From: Patescibacteria group bacterium
GTDB lineage: Bacteria > Patescibacteriota > Minisyncoccia > Phycocordibacterales > UBA9973
Assembly (NCBI GenBank): GCA_018813625.1
Contig: JAHJBA010000035.1
Coordinates: forward strand, 1 to 17,010
Direction of reading: 5' to 3'
Length of the DNA stretch: 17,010 nucleotides
Shown here one piece after another: positions 13,170 to 17,010 of this stretch; position 1 is the first letter of the stretch, and each line of letters starts with the position of its first letter. A program made the position numbers and the translations under genes. The notes under the pieces were generated by a model. It did not search any database. It was given only the letters and a program-made list of their open reading frames with translations, and was not told the DNA's origin.

Positions 13170-13256
13170 CGGAGACGCAGGGATTCGAACCCTGGAGGGT
13201 TTTTACACCCTACCTCGTTAGCAGTGAGGCGCTTTCGACCACTCAGCCACGTCTCC
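13170..13256 (-). tRNA. tRNA-Ser (GCU)
   Basis: An 87-nt class II tRNA: acceptor GGAGACG/CGTCTCC fully paired, discriminator G, anticodon loop CTGCTAA with anticodon GCU, a long variable arm with stem AGGGTG..ACCCT-type pairing, and T arm AGGG-TTCGAAT-CCCT. The anticodon stem CCTCA/CGAGG has an A31-C39 mismatch beside the loop. CCA is not encoded (GCTA follows). It reads AGC/AGU codons. It has its own near-adjacent promoter, back to back with that of the kinase gene. Confidence 0.96.
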
Positions 13257-13265
13257 AACTTTTTT

Positions 13266-13274
13266 ACTCTAGCA
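13266..13274 (-). promoter_or_regulatory. Extended -10 promoter of tRNA-Ser
   Basis: The minus strand reads TGCTAGAGT (TGn and 4/6 match), then 9 nt to the first base of tRNA-Ser. The predicted leader is only 2-3 nt. It closely resembles TGCTAGAAT in front of the initiator-like tRNA, which supports both. Confidence 0.5.
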
Positions 13275-13296
13275 TATTTTTTCTTTTTTTCCCATA

Positions 13297-13305
13297 TGCT
13301 ACAAT
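13297..13305 (+). promoter_or_regulatory. Extended -10 promoter of the kinase gene, predicted leaderless
   Basis: TGCTACAAT (TGn plus 5/6), then CTCTAA and the ATG at 13312, again a spacing of exactly 6 nt. It lies back to back with the tRNA-Ser promoter, about 20 bp of T-rich DNA apart. Confidence 0.65.
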
Positions 13306-13311
13306 CTCTAA

Positions 13312-14073
13312 ATGGACAAGGATGCTAAAATAAAAAAACTCACATCAGAAAATGAAAGATTAATAAAATTATGTTCGGTTAAGTCTGACATGGTCTCAAT
13401 CAGCGCACACCAAATCAGAACTGCCCTGTCTGCCTTAAAATGGATAATAAAGATGTTTTTGGATGGTGATTTGGGAAAATTAAATGCTGAACAGGAAAAC
13501 TTAATGAAGAAGGCATACGAGGGAAATGATCGCGCCATAGGTATCGTAAGCGAACTTTTGCTCGCCAATAAAACAGAAAATGTCACAGAAAAAAAATATA
13601 ATTTTGGGGAAGTTGATCTTATAGAACTAATTGACAATACAGTCTTCGATTTTTCTGGAGAAGCCTCTGCAAAGGGAATAGAAGTAATATTTCTAAAACC
13701 AGAGAAAAAACTTCTATCAATACAAGCTGATAAAGAAAAAATGAGGGTCGTCCTCCAAAATCTCTTAGAAAACGCCATAAAGTATAGCAACAGCCATGAT
13801 AAAGTTTTCGTGACGCTTAGAGAAAACGACGGACTAGTGGAAATTTCTATAAAAGACACCGGGGTAGGAATTTCAGAGGAAGGAAAAAAGAAAATTTTTG
13901 AAAAATTTTATCGTGATCCCGAAGCCCAAAAGAAAGAACCCGTTGGTTCTGGAATCGGACTTTTTACCACTAAAAAAATAATTGAAGACCATGGTGGTAA
14001 AATATGGTTTGAATCCTCGGAAAGCAAGGGAACTACCTTTCTTTTTACAATCCCCATACATAGAAAACAATAA
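13312..14073 (+). CDS. Soluble sensor histidine kinase without a recognisable sensor domain
   Basis: A 253-residue kinase made only of the transmitter module. Residues 1-25 form a short coiled coil. The dimerisation/phosphoacceptor helix has His33 in SAHQIRTALSALKW, where the usual Pro of the H-box is Ala. The ATPase domain shows the N box NLLENAIKYS (150-159), G1 DTGVGIS (182-188), the F box FEKFYR (196-201) and G2 GSGIGL (212-217). There is no transmembrane segment and no PAS or GAF domain, so the signal must come from a partner protein or the cytoplasm. The single-domain regulator 38 bp downstream is the likely partner, although it has its own promoter. Confidence 0.95.
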   Translation: MDKDAKIKKLTSENERLIKLCSVKSDMVSISAHQIRTALSALKWIIKMFLDGDLGKLNAEQENLMKKAYEGNDRAIGIVSELLLANKTENVTEKKYNFGEVDLIELIDNTVFDFSGEASAKGIEVIFLKPEKKLLSIQADKEKMRVVLQNLLENAIKYSNSHDKVFVTLRENDGLVEISIKDTGVGISEEGKKKIFEKFYRDPEAQKKEPVGSGIGLFTTKKIIEDHGGKIWFESSESKGTTFLFTIPIHRKQ

Positions 14074-14077
14074 ATAG

Positions 14078-14105
14078 TTGCGCCCAATTTTTATCGTAGT
14101 ATAAT
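14078..14105 (+). promoter_or_regulatory. Promoter of the response regulator-recG unit, predicted leaderless
   Basis: TTGCGC (14078-14083), 16 nt, then a perfect TATAAT (14100-14105), then TATTTT and the ATG at 14112. The start codon is again 6 nt after the -10. This is the only member of the leaderless set with a recognisable -35 and without the TG extension. Confidence 0.7.
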
Positions 14106-14111
14106 TATTTT

Positions 14112-14486
14112 ATGGCAAAAACAATACTAATAGTAGAAGATGATACTTTTTTACAAGGACTTGAAGCCACAAAACTTAAAAAGGAGGGCTATGATATACA
14201 AGTGGCTAGCGACAGCAAGGAGGCTTTTAAGATAATCGACAGCAAAACAAAGATTGATATGATATTACTTGATTTGCTGCTCCCAGATGTGGATGGTTTT
14301 ATGATTCTCGAAAAAATAAGGCAGGAAAAAGCTCTCTTAACAATTCCAGTTATTGTCTTCTCTAATTTATCTGAAGAGAAAGATATCAAGCGTGCAACCA
14401 AGCTTGGTATAAGCGAATTTTTGGTTAAGTCCAATTTTACACTGGACGAACTTGCTAAAAAGGTCAAGGATCTAATAGGGGCTTAA
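14112..14486 (+). CDS. Single-domain response regulator (receiver only)
   Basis: A 124-residue CheY-like receiver with no output domain. The acidic pair is Asp10-Asp11, the phosphoacceptor Asp54 (ILLDLLLPD), the switch Ser84 (VFSN, where Thr or Ser is usual) and Lys106 (FLVKS). It would receive phosphate from the kinase upstream and act through protein contacts. The stop codon overlaps the recG start as TAATG, which predicts translational coupling, so regulator and RecG are made from one transcript. No DNA-binding output is visible. Confidence 0.96.
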   Translation: MAKTILIVEDDTFLQGLEATKLKKEGYDIQVASDSKEAFKIIDSKTKIDMILLDLLLPDVDGFMILEKIRQEKALLTIPVIVFSNLSEEKDIKRATKLGISEFLVKSNFTLDELAKKVKDLIGA

Positions 14487-16666
14487 TGGAACTCCACGAT
14501 AAGCTTGAAACAAAATTTCGATTAGATGAAAAACAAAGGAAAGCTCTGCATAGGCTAGGGCTTTTTTCTGTTCATGACCTATTGTTCCATTTTCCCACCA
14601 GATATTCAGATGTTAGCGAAGTAAGGCAAATTATAGAACTGATGCCAGGAGAAACTGCAACAGTCTGCGGAAGGATCTCAAAATTAAAAACAAAAAAAAG
14701 TTTCCGCTCAAAAATTCCCATGGGAGAGGGAGAGCTAGAAGATCTGTCTGGAAAAATAAAAATTACATGGTTTCATCAGGCCTACTTAGCAAAAATGATT
14801 CATAATGGAGACAACATAAAGCTGACGGGGAAAGTAACCCAGGGGAAAAATGGCATTTATTTGGCGAATCCAGAATTTGAAAAAATCATAGATGCTCCGA
14901 CAAGCACACATGACACTCTGTTTAAAAATAAGGAAAAAGAAAATTCAGGATTTTCGTATCCAATTTACCGTGAGACAAGAGGTATAACTTCAAAATGGTT
15001 TTACCATGCCATTGAAAAAATATTCCGTGAAAAAACATTGGACATAATCGAAGACTACATCCCCGCAGATATTCTTAAAAAATATAATTTGCCGACCCTT
15101 AAGACATCCCTGATTTGGATTCACAAACCCAAAACAGAAAAAGACGCAACGGCTGCGAGAAAAAGATTCGCATTTGAAGAAGTTTTTTGTATTCAATTAG
15201 AACGTCAGCATGATAAACTCGAATACAGAAAAAATAAATCTTTTCAGGTGGAGTCAAACAAAGAAGATGTTGAAGAGTTTCTCAGGCGCTTTCCCTTCCT
15301 TCCAACAAATTCACAAAAAAAATCTATTGAAACAATACTTTCTGACATGAAAAGAAACTTTCCCATGTCTCGACTTCTCGAAGGAGATGTCGGCTCCGGT
15401 AAAACAGCTGTTGCCGCTACTGCCGCTTATATGACCGTAAAACAAAGACCCTTCGACTATACTCAGGGCAAGCCACAAGATTTCGGAAATTTACAGGTAG
15501 CTTACATGGCACCAACGGAGATTTTGGCAAGTCAACATTTTGAATCTTTTATACAATACTTCAAACATTTACCCATAAATATAGGCCTCATAACTGGAAG
15601 CGGGTGTAGAAAATTCCCATCCAAAGTGAACCCTTCGGGTTGGACGGATATTTCCCGCGCCCAGCTTTTAAAATGGACGGCAAACGGAGAAATGCCAATT
15701 TTAATCGGCACGCATGCGCTCATTCAGAAAACTGTTAAATTCAAAAACTTGGCGCTTATTGTTATAGACGAACAACACCGATTTGGCACGGAGCAAAGAA
15801 GGAAATTGGTAAGAAAAGATAATGTCGCTCCCCATTTGATTTCCATGACCGCAACGCCGATTCCCCGCACTCTGGCACTAACAATTTACGGGGATTTAGA
15901 TCTTTCCCTACTCGACGAAATGCCAGCGGGAAGAAAACAAATTATTACAGAAATAATCACACCGGACAAAAGAGATGAAACTTATGAAAAAGTAAGAGAA
16001 GAAATAAAAAAAGGCAGACAGCTTTATGTCATCTGTCCGCGGATATTCGAGCCGGATCCGGAAAAAGAATTGGCGCTTAATGTTAAAAGCGCCGTATCTG
16101 AAGCAAGGCGTTTAAAAAAAGAAGTGTTCCAAGAATGCGAAATCGGTGTGCTCCATTCAAAAATGTCAAAACAGAAAAAAGAAGAAGTAATGAAAGATTT
16201 CACTGATGGAAAATTAAACATCTTATGCGCGACATCTGTGGTAGAAGTGGGAGTGAATGTTCCCAATGCAACCGTTATCATCATAGAAGGCGCGGAAAGA
16301 TTTGGACTCGCCCAATTGCACCAGCTTCGCGGACGCGTCATTAGAAGTTCGCATCAGGCTTATTGTTATGTTTTTGCTGATGCTAAAAGTGAAAAGACTA
16401 TAGATAGATTAAAGGCCCTCAAAACGGCCAAAAACGGCTTTGAGCTTGCTGAACTTGATTTGTCTCTTCGCGGTGCGGGAGAACTCGGCGGTACAAAACA
16501 ATGGGGCATTACCGATCTCGGGATGGAAGCCATAAAAAACATAAAAATGGTGGAAGCTGCCCGCACTGAGGCAGTCCGCCTGATCAGTGAAGACCCAGAA
16601 CTTTTTAATCATCCCCTGCTTAAAATTAAGGTAAAAGAAAAAGCTGGTGAGTTCCACTTCGAATAA
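14486..16666 (+). CDS. recG: ATP-dependent DNA helicase RecG
   Basis: RecG remodels stalled forks, R-loops and branched DNA. The 726 residues hold the N-terminal wedge/OB part (about 1-150, LHRLGLFSVHDLLFHFPTRY at 21-40) and the helicase motor: Walker A GDVGSGKT (300-307), APTEILASQH (342-351), IGTHALIQ (407-414), DEQH (428-431), SMTATPIPRT (453-462), EVGVNVPNAT (587-596) and motif VI QLRGRVIRS (613-621). The last normally reads GRVGR, so Gly618 is Ile. Two extra segments, about 320-336 and 374-389, lie between motor motifs and coincide with palindromic DNA. The C-terminal RGAGELGGTKQWG matches the RecG hairpin-type region. The ATG overlaps the regulator stop by one base. Length is near the usual 690-720. 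Confidence 0.96.
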   Translation: MELHDKLETKFRLDEKQRKALHRLGLFSVHDLLFHFPTRYSDVSEVRQIIELMPGETATVCGRISKLKTKKSFRSKIPMGEGELEDLSGKIKITWFHQAYLAKMIHNGDNIKLTGKVTQGKNGIYLANPEFEKIIDAPTSTHDTLFKNKEKENSGFSYPIYRETRGITSKWFYHAIEKIFREKTLDIIEDYIPADILKKYNLPTLKTSLIWIHKPKTEKDATAARKRFAFEEVFCIQLERQHDKLEYRKNKSFQVESNKEDVEEFLRRFPFLPTNSQKKSIETILSDMKRNFPMSRLLEGDVGSGKTAVAATAAYMTVKQRPFDYTQGKPQDFGNLQVAYMAPTEILASQHFESFIQYFKHLPINIGLITGSGCRKFPSKVNPSGWTDISRAQLLKWTANGEMPILIGTHALIQKTVKFKNLALIVIDEQHRFGTEQRRKLVRKDNVAPHLISMTATPIPRTLALTIYGDLDLSLLDEMPAGRKQIITEIITPDKRDETYEKVREEIKKGRQLYVICPRIFEPDPEKELALNVKSAVSEARRLKKEVFQECEIGVLHSKMSKQKKEEVMKDFTDGKLNILCATSVVEVGVNVPNATVIIIEGAERFGLAQLHQLRGRVIRSSHQAYCYVFADAKSEKTIDRLKALKTAKNGFELAELDLSLRGAGELGGTKQWGITDLGMEAIKNIKMVEAARTEAVRLISEDPELFNHPLLKIKVKEKAGEFHFE
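15449..15469 (+). repeat. Palindromic element inserted in frame in recG
   Basis: CCCTTCGA-CTATA-CTCAGGG(C) with outer CCCT/AGGG arms, the same design as at 10633-10653. It encodes RPFDYTQGK, part of a 15-17-residue stretch just after Walker A that other RecG proteins lack. In-frame PFDxxQGK inserts of this kind are, from memory, frequent in Patescibacteria proteins. Confidence 0.65.
15620..15644 (+). repeat. Second hairpin insert in recG
   Basis: AACCC-TTC-GGGTT (15629-15641) forms a tight stem; adding outer TCC (15620-15622) and GGA (15642-15644) gives a bulged longer stem. It encodes PSKVNPSGWT, within a 12-16-residue excess before the IGTHALIQ motif when compared from memory with E. coli RecG. 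Confidence 0.5.
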
Positions 16667-16674
16667 AACCGGAG

Positions 16675-16698
16675 AACCTGCCTGCAGGCAGGCAGGTT
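16675..16698. terminator. Palindromic hairpin between convergent recG and the right-edge gene
   Basis: AACCTGCCTG (16675-16684) pairs with CAGGCAGGTT (16689-16698) around loop CAGG, a perfect 10-bp stem with direct repeats of CAGG. It lies 8 bp past the recG stop and 22 bp from the stop of the opposing gene. The T-runs on both sides are poor (TTTCATTTTG; CTCCGGTTTT), so termination is plausible but not certain. It also resembles CCTGCCTGCAGG repeats of CPR genomes. Confidence 0.55.
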
Positions 16699-16720
16699 TC
16701 ATTTTGAATAAAAATTCAAA

Positions 16721-17010
16721 TTATTCGATAGTTAGTTCGTAAACTGCATCTTTTGTTTGAACAAAACACTTCCCTCCTCTAATGCAATTTATATTGGTAA
16801 CTATAGATGTTTTTTCTCCGTTATCAAGAGAAATTGGAGAACCAATCTTAATATCGAACTCTAATTTCCCTACCACCTTAGAACCTTTTTCTTGAACATC
16901 AGAGGATTCAACCTTCAGTCCTATGCTCCTGTCCTTTATTAACTCTAATATTCTAATTGCTTCCTCATTTTTAATTGCATTTGGATTTTCTATTTGTTTT
17001 TCTATTCTCA
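16721..17010 (-). CDS. C-terminal part of an unidentified protein (runs off right edge)
   Basis: An open minus-strand frame enters at the right edge and runs for 95 codons to the TAA at 16721-16723. The first part (RIEKQIENPNAIKNEEAIRILELIKDR) is helical and charged. The rest looks beta-rich (KVVGKLEFDIKIGSPISLDNG, TSIVTNINCIRGGKCFV, YELTIE). It has one pair of cysteines five apart (NCIRGGKCF). I recognise no family, and the start is outside the window. Evidence for coding is the uninterrupted frame and the sensible amino-acid make-up. It converges on recG, with a hairpin between the two stops. Confidence 0.65.
   Translation of the reverse strand, partial: RIEKQIENPNAIKNEEAIRILELIKDRSIGLKVESSDVQEKGSKVVGKLEFDIKIGSPISLDNGEKTSIVTNINCIRGGKCFVQTKDAVYELTIE

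Noticed and set aside
13308..13859. Minus-strand open frame opposite the kinase gene
   Set aside because: It is the reverse-frame shadow of a clear histidine kinase; its serine- and phenylalanine-rich translation has no domain.
1..17010. Alternative genetic code (UGA as glycine or tryptophan)
   Set aside because: UGA ends rodA in the expected place, tryptophan is UGG throughout, and no conserved protein needs read-through.

Overview
The window looks like a piece of chromosome from a Patescibacteria/CPR bacterium, most likely of the Parcubacteria (Paceibacteria) side. The signs are AT-rich DNA, a compact layout, tRNAs without an encoded CCA end, almost no Shine-Dalgarno sequences, small membrane proteins of a CPR type, and short palindromic repeats (CCCTTCGA..CTCRGGG, CCTGCCTGCAGG-type) that also sit inside coding regions. 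UGA works as a stop (for example rodA), so the SR1/Gracilibacteria code does not apply. The lineage is inferred from style and gene content, not from a marker-gene tree.

Layout. Bases 1-185 hold the start of a secreted protein running off the left edge. Bases 186-514 hold no gene, but contain a 20-nt copy of the tRNA-Asp 3' end, several GC-rich hairpins and a strong terminator. A minus-strand tRNA cluster (initiator-like Met, a second CAU tRNA, Asp) follows at 515-824. From 905 to 12643 everything is on the minus strand. In transcription order it reads: a CPR-type membrane protein with a DCGG cysteine motif, rodA, folD, a PAP2 phosphatase, secD-secF, lemA, a Gmad2-domain protein, htpX, gatC, a divergent PurM-like gene, gatA, and a membrane protein with a possible HEPN-type RNHx motif. 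At 12697-13256 lie a small membrane/coiled-coil protein and tRNA-Ser(GCU), both minus. From 13312 the strand switches: a soluble histidine kinase, a single-domain response regulator and recG, which overlaps the regulator by one base. An unidentified minus-strand gene enters from the right edge and converges on recG.

How the genes work together. secD/secF drive the late steps of Sec export. lemA and htpX with the Gmad2 protein look like a membrane-protein quality-control group directly downstream. rodA (SEDS glycosyltransferase) and the PAP2 protein (possible undecaprenyl-pyrophosphate phosphatase) fit cell-wall synthesis. gatC and gatA are two of the three subunits of the tRNA-dependent amidotransferase; gatB is not here, and the PurM-like gene separates the two. 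folD supplies one-carbon folates.

The strongest unexplained pattern is regulatory. Five genes (gatC, gatA, the DCGG protein gene, the kinase and the regulator) have a -10 hexamer, usually in the extended TGnTATAAT form, placed exactly 6 nt before the start codon. That predicts leaderless mRNAs starting at or next to the start codon. The initiator-like tRNA has the same element 5 nt before its first base. The PurM-like gene is the exception, with a textbook AGGAGGT. Other points of note are a Gly-to-Cys change in the GatA oxyanion-hole loop, a Gly-to-Ile change in RecG motif VI, and two palindrome-derived insertions in RecG.
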